NCBI GenBank assembly: GCA_025055015.1
Contig: JANWYQ010000175.1
Location: 1 to 48,081 of the forward strand
Origin: Caldilineales bacterium
GTDB taxonomy: Bacteria; Chloroflexota; Anaerolineae; JAAEKA01
DNA: 48,081 bases
Direction of reading: 5' to 3'
How positions within the stretch are numbered: position 1 is the first letter of the stretch; each line of letters starts with the position of its first letter. The notes beneath the pieces were generated by a model that saw only the letters and a program-made list of their open reading frames with translations, ran no database searches and had not been told where the DNA came from. A program made the translations under genes and the position numbers. This document shows positions 29,898 to 38,716 of the stretch, in pieces.

Positions 29898-29975
29898 GGT
29901 CTCTTCTCTCCTCTCTCGATGCCACGGCTAGGCCAAGGCAGCAGAATTCTAGCACGCTGCGCCTGCGCGCGCAAT

Positions 29976-30024
29976 CGGCGATCGGCGATGGGTGATAGGT
30001 GTGCGGTGAACGGCCGCGGGTGAA
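29976..30024. repeat. Degenerate heptamer tandem repeat, locus 1
   Basis: Seven consecutive 7-base units (CGGCGAT, CGGCGAT, GGGTGAT, AGGTGTG, CGGTGAA, CGGCCGC, GGGTGAA) on the plus strand. The complement, TTCACC(C/G)-like, matches the repeat at 32253-32304. It ends where the trxB terminator begins. Confidence 0.7.
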
Positions 30025-30059
30025 AAGAAAACGCCCCGGGCACGCAGCCCTGGGGCGTT
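30022..30059 (-). terminator. trxB intrinsic terminator
   Basis: On the minus strand, AACGCCCC (30059-30052) pairs with GGGGCGTT (30037-30030), extended inward by GGC/GCC with a mismatch, and is followed by TTTCTTTTCA (30030-30021). It lies 43 bases after the trxB stop codon. Confidence 0.85.
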
Positions 30060-30101
30060 GAGGGGGCTCTGTGCGGCGCAGCGGCCGCGGCGTTGGCCAG
30101 C

Positions 30102-31115
30102 TCAGGCGGCCACCGGTTCGGCCAGGCCGTGCTCGGCCAGGATCTCGGCGTAGCTCTTGTTCTCCAGCTCAGCTAGGAACTTCTCCGCCTGCATGGCTGC
30201 GGCCGCGCCCTGGCCGGCCGAGGTCACCACCTGGCGGAAGACCTTGTCCTGGATCTCGCCCGCAGCGAAGACGCCCGGCACGCTGGTGTGGAACTTGCGG
30301 TCGGTGACCACGTAGCCCTCGGCGTCGATCTCCAGCTGCCCGCGGAACAGGTCGGAGTTGGGGATGTGGCCGATGTAGACGAAGACGCCGTCGGTGGGGA
30401 AGTCGTACACCTCGTTGGTTTTCAGGTTGCGCAGGGTGACCGACACCACCTTAGGCGGCGTGCCGTTGCCCTCGCCGCCGGCCGCGTTGATGCGCTCCAC
30501 CACGTGGCTCCACTTCCAGTGGATCTTGGGGTTCTTGAAGGCCCGGTCCTGCAGGATCTTGCTGGCGCGGAGCTGGTCGCGGCGGTGCACTACGGTCACC
30601 TTGCGGGCGAACTTGGTGAGGAAGAGGCCCTCCTCCAGCGCGCTGTCGCCGCCGCCCACCACCACGATCTCCTTGTCGCGGAAGAAGAAGCCGTCGCAGG
30701 TGGCGCAGTAGCTGACGCCGAAGCCGGTGTACTCCTTCTCGCCGGGAACGCCCAGCCGGCGCGGGGTGGCGCCGGTGGCCACGATGATGGCCAGCGCGCG
30801 GAACTCCTCGCCGCCGGCGGTACGCACCACGAAGGGATGCTGCTTCAGGTCTACCTCAGTCACCCAGTCAATCAAGATGCGAGTGCCAAACTTCTCTGCC
30901 TGCTGTTGAAACTTCTCCACCAGCTCGGGCCCGGTCAAGCCCTCCGGAAAGCCGGGATAGTTCTCCACCTCGGTGGTGATGGCCACCTGGCCGCCGATCT
31001 CGTTGCCCGTGATCAGCAGGGGGCTCAGGTTGGCGCGGGCAGCGTAGAGCCCCGCGGTGTAGCCGGCCGGCCCGCTGCCGATGATGATAACCTTCTCGAC
31101 GTTCTGCTCTGTCAT
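30102..31115 (-). CDS. trxB: Thioredoxin reductase
   Basis: FAD-dependent NADPH:thioredoxin disulfide reductase, cytoplasmic. 337 residues. FAD-binding [19 protein letters not shown] at the N-terminus, redox-active CATC at 137-140 followed by DG, NADPH-binding [12 protein letters not shown], and the C-terminal FAD site [33 protein letters not shown] lies seven bases before ATG. GEIQDK in place of GDVxDK is a mild variation. No thioredoxin gene is adjacent. Confidence 0.95.
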   Translation of the reverse strand: MTEQNVEKVIIIGSGPAGYTAGLYAARANLSPLLITGNEIGGQVAITTEVENYPGFPEGLTGPELVEKFQQQAEKFGTRILIDWVTEVDLKQHPFVVRTAGGEEFRALAIIVATGATPRRLGVPGEKEYTGFGVSYCATCDGFFFRDKEIVVVGGGDSALEEGLFLTKFARKVTVVHRRDQLRASKILQDRAFKNPKIHWKWSHVVERINAAGGEGNGTPPKVVSVTLRNLKTNEVYDFPTDGVFVYIGHIPNSDLFRGQLEIDAEGYVVTDRKFHTSVPGVFAAGEIQDKVFRQVVTSAGQGAAAAMQAEKFLAELENKSYAEILAEHGLAEPVAA

Positions 31116-31128
31116 AGGAATGCTCCTT

Positions 31129-31142
31129 CACGTAACGCGTAG
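31129..31142. repeat. Two heptamer units, CACGTAA and CGCGTAG
   Basis: These two 7-base units in the trxB-prmA spacer resemble the heptamers at 32151-32192. The spacer (84 bases) holds nothing else that I recognise. Confidence 0.35.
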
Positions 31143-31199
31143 GCGGGTTCAGCGTGTGCGCCGTCCACCAAGCCATAGATGCCGGCCGGCCGGCCGACG

Positions 31200-32114
31200 T
31201 TACAGGCGGGCCACCAGACAGACCCATTCCCCTTCTGCGGTGCGCTCCACCACCCGCAGCGCGTAGCGGTCCAGCGCCGCCAGCACCAGGTCTTCCCGCA
31301 GGCCGATGATGCCGCTGAGGATCAGCCGACCGCCGACGGCCATCAGCCGCCACAGGCCCTGGTCCAGCAGCTCGACGATGGTCTCGGCCAGGATGTTGGC
31401 CACGATCACCTGCCAGCGCTCCGGCCGCTCCTGGGGGTCGGGCAGCGAGCCCTGGCGCACCTGCACGATGTGGCCCACGCCGTTCAGCTCGCTGTTGGAC
31501 CGTGTGGCGGCCACCGCGTTGGGGTCGAGGTCGGTGGCGAGCACGGTGGAGGCGCCGAGCCGAGCGGCGGCGATGGAGAGCACGCCGGAGCCGCTGCCGA
31601 TGTCCAACACCGCGTCGCCGGGCTGCACGTAGCGCTCCAGCGCGGCCATGCACAGCCGGGTGGTGGGGTGCAGGCCGGTGCCGAAGGCCAGGCCGGGGTC
31701 CAGGATCACCGGCAGCCGGCCCGCCTCCGGCTGCACGCTGTCGGCCTGCCAGGCGGGCACGATCAGCAGCCGCCGGCCGACGGGGATGGGTCGGTAGTGG
31801 CTGCGCCAGGCGTGCGCCCAGTCGTCGAAGTCCAGCTCCCGATAGGTGGGCTCCGGGAGGGGATAGAGGCGGCTGAGGAACCACAGCCCCTCCTCGATCT
31901 TGCGCCGGCGCTCGTCGGGCAGGTCGCCCAGGGGGAGGTAGGTGCGCACCGTCAGGACGGGCTGGGTGAGCTCGCCGCGGGCGTCGTAGCCGGTGAGCTC
32001 CACCACGGCGCCGCCTTGGGCCTCGCCGGGCGCGCTGTTGAAGCGGTTGAAGAGCTCGCTCACCGCCTCGGCCGCCTCGCCGTCGCACTGGACGCTGATC
32101 TCAAGCCATTTCAT
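31200..32114 (-). CDS. prmA: Ribosomal protein L11 methyltransferase
   Basis: Methylates ribosomal protein L11 using SAM. I begin at ATG 32114 (MKWLEISV, the standard PrmA start) rather than an in-frame ATG 15 bases upstream; neither has a clear ribosome site. 304 residues. The N-terminal substrate-recognition domain is followed by PGLAFGTGLHPTTRLCM, SAM motif LDIGSGSGVLSIAAARLGA, TDLDPNAVAAT, and VANILAETIVEL. It follows dnaJ on the same strand, the order seen in many dnaK-dnaJ-prmA operons, although dnaK is absent here. Confidence 0.92.
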   Translation of the reverse strand: MKWLEISVQCDGEAAEAVSELFNRFNSAPGEAQGGAVVELTGYDARGELTQPVLTVRTYLPLGDLPDERRRKIEEGLWFLSRLYPLPEPTYRELDFDDWAHAWRSHYRPIPVGRRLLIVPAWQADSVQPEAGRLPVILDPGLAFGTGLHPTTRLCMAALERYVQPGDAVLDIGSGSGVLSIAAARLGASTVLATDLDPNAVAATRSNSELNGVGHIVQVRQGSLPDPQERPERWQVIVANILAETIVELLDQGLWRLMAVGGRLILSGIIGLREDLVLAALDRYALRVVERTAEGEWVCLVARL

Positions 32115-32150
32115 GGGAACCCAGGGCATACGCGTTGCGAGTAGACGGGG

Positions 32151-32192
32151 TGCGTAACTCGTAATGCGTAGTGCGTAACTCGTCCTCCGTAT
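32151..32192. repeat. Heptamer tandem repeat, NNCGTAA type
   Basis: Six consecutive 7-base units: TGCGTAA, CTCGTAA, TGCGTAG, TGCGTAA, CTCGTCC, TCCGTAT. It lies in the dnaJ-prmA spacer, 60 bases before the second repeat block. Confidence 0.75.
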
Positions 32193-32252
32193 CGCCGTCG
32201 GCGACCGGTGAGGGGCGGCGCCCGCAGTGGGCGGCTCGTCCCTTGCGGCCCT

Positions 32253-32304
32253 CCGTTCACCGTTTACCGTTTACCGTTTACCGCCCACCGTTCGCCGTCC
32301 GCCG
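32253..32304. repeat. Heptamer tandem repeat, CCGTTTA type, locus 2
   Basis: Consecutive 7-base units: CCGTTCA, three perfect CCGTTTA, then CCGCCCA, CCGTTCG, CCGTCCG, CCG. It abuts the dnaJ stop codon. It is the same register and sequence family as the complement of 29976-30024. Confidence 0.85.
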
Positions 32305-32305
32305 C

Positions 32306-33448
<1,143 letters not shown>

Positions 33449-33643
33449 TCAATCTTCCCAGCTGATGATCCACACGCACAGGCCCGCCAGGCCGACGGTG
33501 GCGACGATAAGCGCTGCCCACTGCGGCGCGGTGAAACCCACCGAGCGCGCCGCGATCGCCAGGATCACGACCATGCCAACGGCTAACACGGCCCACAGGG
33601 TCAGGTTTGGATGCTTTTGGTAGAACTCACGCACGGCGTTCAT
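33449..33643 (-). CDS. Small two-helix membrane protein, unknown
   Basis: 64 residues: a short charged N-terminus (MNAVREFYQKHPN), membrane helix LTLWAVLAVGMVVILAIAA, a short loop, and membrane helix WAALIVATVGLAGLCVWII, ending SWED. Its ATG overlaps the coaE stop in ATGA (33640-33643), and dnaJ follows 9 bases later, so it is part of the operon and likely real. No function recognised. Confidence 0.75.
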   Translation of the reverse strand: MNAVREFYQKHPNLTLWAVLAVGMVVILAIAARSVGFTAPQWAALIVATVGLAGLCVWIISWED

Positions 33644-34296
33644 GCCCTCTCCGGCTGCGCTTCCCTGTTGACCTGCTCCAGCAGGCGGGCCCAGGCTTGC
33701 TCCACCTGTCGGCGGGTCTCAGCCACGTCGCCGCTGTTGTTGATCACCACATCGGCCTGGGCCACCTTCTCCTCCTGAGGCGGCTGAGCGTCAACGCGCA
33801 GCACAGCCTGTTCGTAGGTTAGGCCACGGCTGGCCATCAAGCGCCGAATCTGCTGCTCCCGGGGGGCGGTGACCACCCACACCTGGTGGCAAAGCCGCAG
33901 GCTGAGCCCTGCCTCCAGCAGCTTGATGGCCTCGATCACTACCACCGGCGCGCGGGCCGTCGCCAGCAGCTCCTGAATGCGAACGAAGACGGCCGGATGC
34001 ACGATACTCTCTAGGCGGGCCAGGGCCTCCGGATCGCTGAAGACGATCTGGCCCAGGCGCATCCGGTCAATCGGGCCGCCCTGGGGCGCGACCTCCGGGC
34101 CGAAAAGGGCGACGATCTGGGCGTAGGCAGGCTGGCCCGGCGCCATCACCTCGTGGGCGACCCGGTCGGCGTCAATCACGAAGGCGCCCAGCTCGGCCAA
34201 CATGGCCGCCACGGTGCTCTTGCCGACACCGATGTTGCCGGTGAGGCCGATCACCAGGGGGCCGTTGCGGAGCGGACTGCGCAGGGGTTTGCTCAT
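33640..34296 (-). CDS. coaE: Dephospho-CoA kinase
   Basis: Last step of CoA synthesis: phosphorylates the 3' hydroxyl of dephospho-CoA. 218 residues from ATG 34296, the typical length. P-loop GLTGNIGVGKST (17-28), FVIDADRVAHEVM, IVHPAVFVRI, VVVIEAIKLLEAGL (the usual DxPLLFE is changed to EAIKLLE), and RLMASRGLTYEQAVLRVDAQ. The reading frame stays open further upstream but only as antisense of the ABC-F gene. ATGA overlap with the ABC-F stop. Confidence 0.93.
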   Translation of the reverse strand: MSKPLRSPLRNGPLVIGLTGNIGVGKSTVAAMLAELGAFVIDADRVAHEVMAPGQPAYAQIVALFGPEVAPQGGPIDRMRLGQIVFSDPEALARLESIVHPAVFVRIQELLATARAPVVVIEAIKLLEAGLSLRLCHQVWVVTAPREQQIRRLMASRGLTYEQAVLRVDAQPPQEEKVAQADVVINNSGDVAETRRQVEQAWARLLEQVNREAQPERA

Positions 34297-36299
34297 ACGG
34301 CCAGCTGGCTCCACTCCTCGATGAGCTCCTGCAGCCGCTGGTCTACAGCCTGATATTCTAGACCCAACCGATGCACCTGGTCTGTAGCCTGGGCTGCGCT
34401 GGCCTGCTCCAGCTCCCTGCCCAGGGCGGCCAGGCGCTGCTCCAGCGCCTGGATCAGGTCCTCCAGCCGGCTGAGCTGTTCGGCGCGTCGGGCGTCGGCC
34501 TTGCGCTGGCGGCGCTCGGCTCGGGCGCGCTCGCGCGCCTCCTGGGCTGAGGGGGGCGGCGTCGAGGCCGGGCGGGCCTGCTCGGCCTCGCGCTCGACGG
34601 CCAGGGCCGCCAGGTACTGGGTGTAGTTGCCGGGGTAGGCCCGCAGCGCCCTGCGCTCCGGATCCACCGCCCACACCTGGGTGGCCAACGCGTCCACCAG
34701 GTAGCGGTCGTGGGTGACCAGCAACACGGTGCCGTTGAAGTGGCGCAGCGCCTCCTCCAGCACCTCCTGGGAGGGGATGTCCAGGTGGTTGGTGGGCTCG
34801 TCCAACACCAGGAAGTTGGCGTCCTCTAGGGCCAGCCGAGCCAGAGCCACCCGGCTGCGCTGGCCGCCGCTGAGGGCGGAGATCGGCTTGAACACGTCGT
34901 CGCCCAGGAAGAGGAACCGCGCCAAGTAGCTGCGGGCTTGGCCGATCTCCATGCGTGGGGCCTTCTGGAGGATGGCGTCCAGCACCGTCTGGTCGGGGTC
35001 GAGGTCGGCCTGCACCTGAGCCAGGTAGCCGATGCGCACGCTGGCGCCGACCCGCAGCCGGCCGGCCAGGGGCGGCACCTGGCCCAACAGCGTCTTGACG
35101 AAGGTGGTCTTGCCGGCGCCGTTAGGGCCGATGAGGGCCACCCGCTCCCCGCGCTTCAGCTCGAGGTCCTCGCAGCGGAAGAGGAGGAGGTCCTCCGGCC
35201 CAACCTCGGCGGTCGGCCGGCCGCTGAAGACATAGCCGCCGGACACCTCCTCTCGCCGCGGCTGGTGGCCGTTGCCGCCGGCGGACTGCCGGTAGCCGAT
35301 GGCCAGGCCTTGAGTGCTGAGCACCAGGTTGCCGCTGCGCAGCCGGGCGTCCATGTGCAGCCGAATGGTGTGGCGCTCGTGGGGCCGCTCCACCAGGCCG
35401 CCCTCGGCCCGCAGCCGCTCCAGCCGGGTGCGCCGGCCTTGGGCCTGGCGGGTGTTCTGGCCGGCGATGTTGCGGCGGATGAACTCCTCCTCCTTGGCCA
35501 CGAACTCCTGCTGGCGCTCCCACTCGCGGCGCAAGCGCTCCAGGCGGGCCGCCCGTTGCTGGGTGTAGTGGGTGTAGTTGCCGCGGTAGACCTCCAGCCG
35601 ACCATCGGCCAGCTCCCAGATGCGGGTGGCGACCCGGTCCAGGAAGTAGCGGTCGTGCGACACCACCACCATGCTGCCCGGCCAGGCCAGCAGCTGCCCC
35701 TCTAGCCACTCCACGGCCTGCAGGTCGAGGTGGTTGGTGGGCTCGTCCAGCAGCAACAGGTCGGGCCGGGCCAACAGCAGCCGCGCCAACAGCCCGCGCG
35801 TCCGCTGGCCGCCGCTGAGGTGGGCCAGCGGGAGGTGATGCTCGGCGGGCAGGAAGCCCAGCCCGGTGAGCACCTGGCGGGCGGTGACCTCCCACGTGTA
35901 GCCGCCGGCCGCCTCAAAGGCCGCCTGCTTGGGGCCATACTCGGCCAGGGCTCGCTCGTAGGTGGCGGGGTTGGCCATCAGCTCTTCCAGGCGGTGCAGC
36001 TCTGCGGCCTGGCGCAGCAAAGGGGCGAACACCTCGGCCACGTCCTCCCAGAGCGTCTTCTGGCCGGGCGGCGGCGGCTCCTGGGGCAGGTAGCCGATGG
36101 TCAGCCCGCGCATGCGCTGCACAGAGCCGGCGCTGGGCGCGTCCAAGCCGGCCAGCAGGCGCAACAGCGTGGTCTTGCCCTCGCCGTTGGGCCCCACCAG
36201 CCCGATGCGATCGCCCTTCTCGATGCGCAGGTTGACCCCCTGGAACACGTCCAGGGGGCCGTAGCTCTTGGCCAGGTCGGTGGCTATCAGGACGCTCAT
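34293..36299 (-). CDS. ABC-F family ATPase (Uup-like)
   Basis: 668 residues from ATG 36299 (MSVLIATDLAKSYGPLDVF); the frame extends upstream into non-coding sequence. Two ABC domains without membrane parts: P-loops GPNGEGKTT and GPNGAGKTT, signatures LSGGQRTRGLLARLLLA and LSGGQRSRVALARLAL, and Walker B LLLLDEPTNHLDL and FLVLDEPTNHLDI. A charged linker between them and a C-terminal coiled coil (about 570-665, Arg/Glu/Ala-rich) resemble Uup/EttA-type ribosome-associated factors. These act on translating ribosomes; antibiotic resistance is possible but not indicated. First gene of the ABC-F-coaE-small membrane protein-dnaJ run. Confidence 0.92.
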   Translation of the reverse strand: MSVLIATDLAKSYGPLDVFQGVNLRIEKGDRIGLVGPNGEGKTTLLRLLAGLDAPSAGSVQRMRGLTIGYLPQEPPPPGQKTLWEDVAEVFAPLLRQAAELHRLEELMANPATYERALAEYGPKQAAFEAAGGYTWEVTARQVLTGLGFLPAEHHLPLAHLSGGQRTRGLLARLLLARPDLLLLDEPTNHLDLQAVEWLEGQLLAWPGSMVVVSHDRYFLDRVATRIWELADGRLEVYRGNYTHYTQQRAARLERLRREWERQQEFVAKEEEFIRRNIAGQNTRQAQGRRTRLERLRAEGGLVERPHERHTIRLHMDARLRSGNLVLSTQGLAIGYRQSAGGNGHQPRREEVSGGYVFSGRPTAEVGPEDLLLFRCEDLELKRGERVALIGPNGAGKTTFVKTLLGQVPPLAGRLRVGASVRIGYLAQVQADLDPDQTVLDAILQKAPRMEIGQARSYLARFLFLGDDVFKPISALSGGQRSRVALARLALEDANFLVLDEPTNHLDIPSQEVLEEALRHFNGTVLLVTHDRYLVDALATQVWAVDPERRALRAYPGNYTQYLAALAVEREAEQARPASTPPPSAQEARERARAERRQRKADARRAEQLSRLEDLIQALEQRLAALGRELEQASAAQATDQVHRLGLEYQAVDQRLQELIEEWSQLAV

Positions 36300-36525
36300 G
36301 TCGGTACTCTCGGTTGCTCGCCGTCTTGCGATTATACCACAGCGCCGTCGGCCAACCAACCCGCTTCGCGGGGCCGCAGGAAGCGACGGCCAAAAGATGA
36401 CTTGCATCATAGCACAGCCGGGCGCGCCGAAGTAGAATTGGGCGAGCCTGTTGACCACGGGCTGTCTGGTGCTTATCCCCGGCTTCGCCGGAGCCGGGGC
36501 TGGCGACGAGCTGAGGAGAACGACC
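36300..36525. other. Divergent spacer between the ABC-F gene and the corrinoid-like gene
   Basis: Contains AT-rich stretches near 36330-36345 and 36408-36418 that may hold divergent promoters, though I see no pair of hexamers at correct spacing. A GC hairpin at about 36477-36499 (CCCCGGCT/AGCCGGGG, 7-base loop) precedes the ribosome site of the next gene. Confidence 0.45.
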
Positions 36526-36975
36526 ATGTGGGACCCTCTCCTGGATGAGATCTTCGACGGCACCCTGGACGGGGACGCCGAGTACGTGGTCGAGAAGGTG
36601 CAAGAGGCGCTGAACGCCGGCCTGGACCCGTTGACCATCCTGAGCAGGAGCCTGATCGCTGCCATGGTGGAGGTGGGCGACCTTTATAAAGAGGGGGAGT
36701 ACCGAGAGGAGGAACTGTACGTGGCGGCCCAGGCGATGCAGGCCGGCCTGGCGGCGCTGAAGCCGGCTCTGGTGGGCATCGCGCCGCAGGTTCTCGAGGC
36801 TCTGTTCACCTGCTGCGGAGAGACGGCCGACCGCTCCCTGGGGAGGGAGCTGGCTCTGGCCGTGGCGCGACGGGCCGGCGTCGGCGCACGGCATCGCTCG
36901 GTGGCGCCCGTTCCGCCGGTGGTGTCGGACGTGGTGCACTGGTTGGACGTGGACGCAATTCCCTCGCGGCATTAG
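36526..36975 (+). CDS. Truncated corrinoid-protein cap domain, B12-binding domain missing
   Basis: 149 residues from ATG 36526, with GAGGAG just upstream. Residues 1-84 match the four-helix cap of methyltransferase-associated corrinoid proteins (MtbC/MtaC/MetH cap): LLDEIFDGTLDGDAEYVVEKV, ALNAGLDPLTILSRSLIAAM, VGDLYKEGEYREEELYVAAQAM, GLAALKPALVG. The normal continuation, a Rossmann B12 domain with GDxHxxG, is absent. Residues 85-149 are instead an unrelated, Arg/Val-rich tail with two Cys (TCCGE). It could be a truncated pseudogene or a stand-alone cap. The radical SAM gene follows after 16 bases on the same strand. Confidence 0.65.
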   Translation: MWDPLLDEIFDGTLDGDAEYVVEKVQEALNAGLDPLTILSRSLIAAMVEVGDLYKEGEYREEELYVAAQAMQAGLAALKPALVGIAPQVLEALFTCCGETADRSLGRELALAVARRAGVGARHRSVAPVPPVVSDVVHWLDVDAIPSRH

Positions 36976-36991
36976 CCCTGGTGCATCTTGC

Positions 36992-38302
36992 ATGGGCCTG
37001 ACGGTGCAGGTCTGGCGGACCGCGCTGCCCCACGGCAACGATGTGCAGGTGGCCGTTCGGCCGTGGGCCATTAATCTCTTGCTTAACGGGGAGGCTCCCT
37101 CCTTCACCTTTGACCCGCTGGGTCGGCTCCATGCGGCTTTTGTGGGTGGGGTCAATTACCGTCGCAGCCTGGACAACCGGGTGCTGAGCAAGTGGGCGGA
37201 GATGACGCGCGGCGGCCGACGCCGACAGCGGCGATGGCTCGACCCCGGCGAAGCCAAGGCCCTGGTGGACGCCGCCTACAGCCTGGCGCGGCAGACGGCA
37301 GCGCAGGCTGGGCTGGCGCCGCCTGCGGTGCGCGCGGCGCTGCACCGCCTCGGCCAGTGGGACTGGGAGGCGCTGGAGGCCAACGCCCGTCGCTTCGCCC
37401 AGATCTACACGCCGGTGGGCATCTTGCCGCCCGACCAGTACCTGGCGCTGGTGCTGCAGGCCACCCACGGCTGTTCCCACAACGCCTGTACCTTCTGCAC
37501 CTTCTACCGCGGTATCCCGTTTCGCATCAAGACGCCGGAGGAGTTCCGCCAGCACACGAGGGACGTGGTGGATTTCTTCGGGCCGGCCCTGGCCATGCGC
37601 CGCTCCATCTTCCTGGGCGACGCCAACGCGCTGGTGATCCCGATGCCGCGGCTGTCGGCCCTGTGGGACGTGCTCGCCGAGGCGCTGGGAGGCGATGAGC
37701 AGGGGACGTTGACGGGGGTGGAGCGGGGGAGCACCGGAGGCCCTCCGGTCGCCCACGGGGGGGAGATCCTCGGTGCAGCCGGCGGCCGGGGGCTCGGCCT
37801 GCCGGTGTTCGCGTTTGTTGATGCCTTCCACGTGGAGCGCAAGTCGGCGGCCGACTGGCAAGCGCTGGCGGCCCGCGGGCTGCGACGGGTCTACATCGGC
37901 ATGGAGAGCGGCCACGATCCGCTGCTGCGCTGGCTCAACAAGCCCGGCGACGCCCAGGACGTGCTGGACGCGGTTCGTCAGCTCAAGGCCGCCGGGCTGC
38001 AAGTGAGCGTGATCGTCATGCTGGGAGTAGGGGGAGAGCGCTACGCCGCCGGCCACGTGGAGGACACCGTCCGCCTGCTGAACGCCATGCCCCTGGGCCG
38101 GGGGGACATCGTCTACTTCTCCGACTTCGTGCAGCATCCCGAGGCTCCGTATGCACAGCTGGCGGCGGAGGCCGGCGTGCAGCCGTTGGACGAGGCGGCC
38201 GTGCGGCGCCAGGAGCTGGCCATCCGCCGCGGCTTTGTGCCCCGCGATCCCCGCATCCCTCCCCAGTTCTCCCGCTACGCCATCGAAGAGTTCATCTACT
38301 GA
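36992..38302 (+). CDS. Radical SAM protein with CX4CX2C cluster motif
   Basis: 436 residues. The iron-sulfur site is CSHNACTFC (Cys 161, 166, 169), spaced CX4CX2C rather than the classical CX3CX2C; some B12- or porphyrin-related radical SAM families share this spacing. Around it lie LQATHGCSHN, FLGDANALVIP, the barrel segment VFAFVDAFHVERK, and VYIGMESGHDPLLRWLNKPG with a typical SAM-binding GMESG, plus VSVIVMLGVGGE. An N-terminal ~140-residue helical region precedes it. Residues about 233-269 are a Gly-rich insertion that carries a palindromic DNA element. The substrate is unknown. It is co-directional with the cap-domain gene; the ATG lacks a clear ribosome site. Confidence 0.85.
   Translation: MGLTVQVWRTALPHGNDVQVAVRPWAINLLLNGEAPSFTFDPLGRLHAAFVGGVNYRRSLDNRVLSKWAEMTRGGRRRQRRWLDPGEAKALVDAAYSLARQTAAQAGLAPPAVRAALHRLGQWDWEALEANARRFAQIYTPVGILPPDQYLALVLQATHGCSHNACTFCTFYRGIPFRIKTPEEFRQHTRDVVDFFGPALAMRRSIFLGDANALVIPMPRLSALWDVLAEALGGDEQGTLTGVERGSTGGPPVAHGGEILGAAGGRGLGLPVFAFVDAFHVERKSAADWQALAARGLRRVYIGMESGHDPLLRWLNKPGDAQDVLDAVRQLKAAGLQVSVIVMLGVGGERYAAGHVEDTVRLLNAMPLGRGDIVYFSDFVQHPEAPYAQLAAEAGVQPLDEAAVRRQELAIRRGFVPRDPRIPPQFSRYAIEEFIY
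37733..37749. repeat. Palindrome ACCGGAGG-C-CCTCCGGT within the radical SAM gene
   Basis: A perfect 8-bp inverted repeat around a single base, inside the Gly-rich insertion. It encodes STGGPPV and keeps the frame open. It looks like a small REP-type palindrome that inserted in frame. Confidence 0.55.
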
Positions 38303-38716
38303 CTCGGCCGTTGCCGACTGTCGCCTCGCAGCGCTTTGGGGCTCCCGTAAGCGACGTTTTCACGGATTGGCGCCTGCTGCGTCCAAAGGGTTTTGACAAA
38401 TCGCTGCAGTTTAGTCTATAATCGCAGCCACCTAGGCTGCTTGGCTAGTCCAGGCCTAGCGTTTCGTAATCAGGCAACCGGTTACTTCCCCGCCGATGCT
38501 CTTGTCCTCCCAGGCTTCCCCGTTCGTCCTGGGCCTGGCCAACCTAAGTGGTTGCCGACAGCGCCGATCGCTCTTGAGTGCACCCAGACAAGGAGGTGGT
38601 TGGTTCATCCAAACGACGACCGATTTGCGCCTCAGGGCCAGGAACCTGCGTTTGCCTGGCAGCACGTTCGTTCGACCGTTCGACCGTACGTCTAGTCACC
38701 AAGGAGGAGATGCTCT
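38303..38716. other. livK upstream region with a long leader
   Basis: 414 bases without a supported gene. The livK promoter lies at 38393-38422. The ~290-base leader contains an inverted repeat CTAGGC/GCCTAG near 38433-38460, a strong orphan ribosome site AAGGAGG at about 38591, tandem TTCGACCG units at about 38673-38690, and the real ribosome site AAGGAGGAG before ATG 38717. No known riboswitch class was recognised. Confidence 0.6.
38393..38422 (+). promoter_or_regulatory. liv operon promoter
   Basis: Consensus hexamers: -35 TTGACA (38393-38398), an 18-base spacer, and -10 TATAAT (38417-38422). The predicted start near 38429 leaves a leader of about 290 bases. Confidence 0.88.

Noticed and set aside
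34297-34674. N-terminal extension of coaE
   Set aside because: The frame is open, but it overlaps the C-terminal coiled coil of the ABC-F gene. The ATGA overlap and the normal CoaE length point to ATG 34296.
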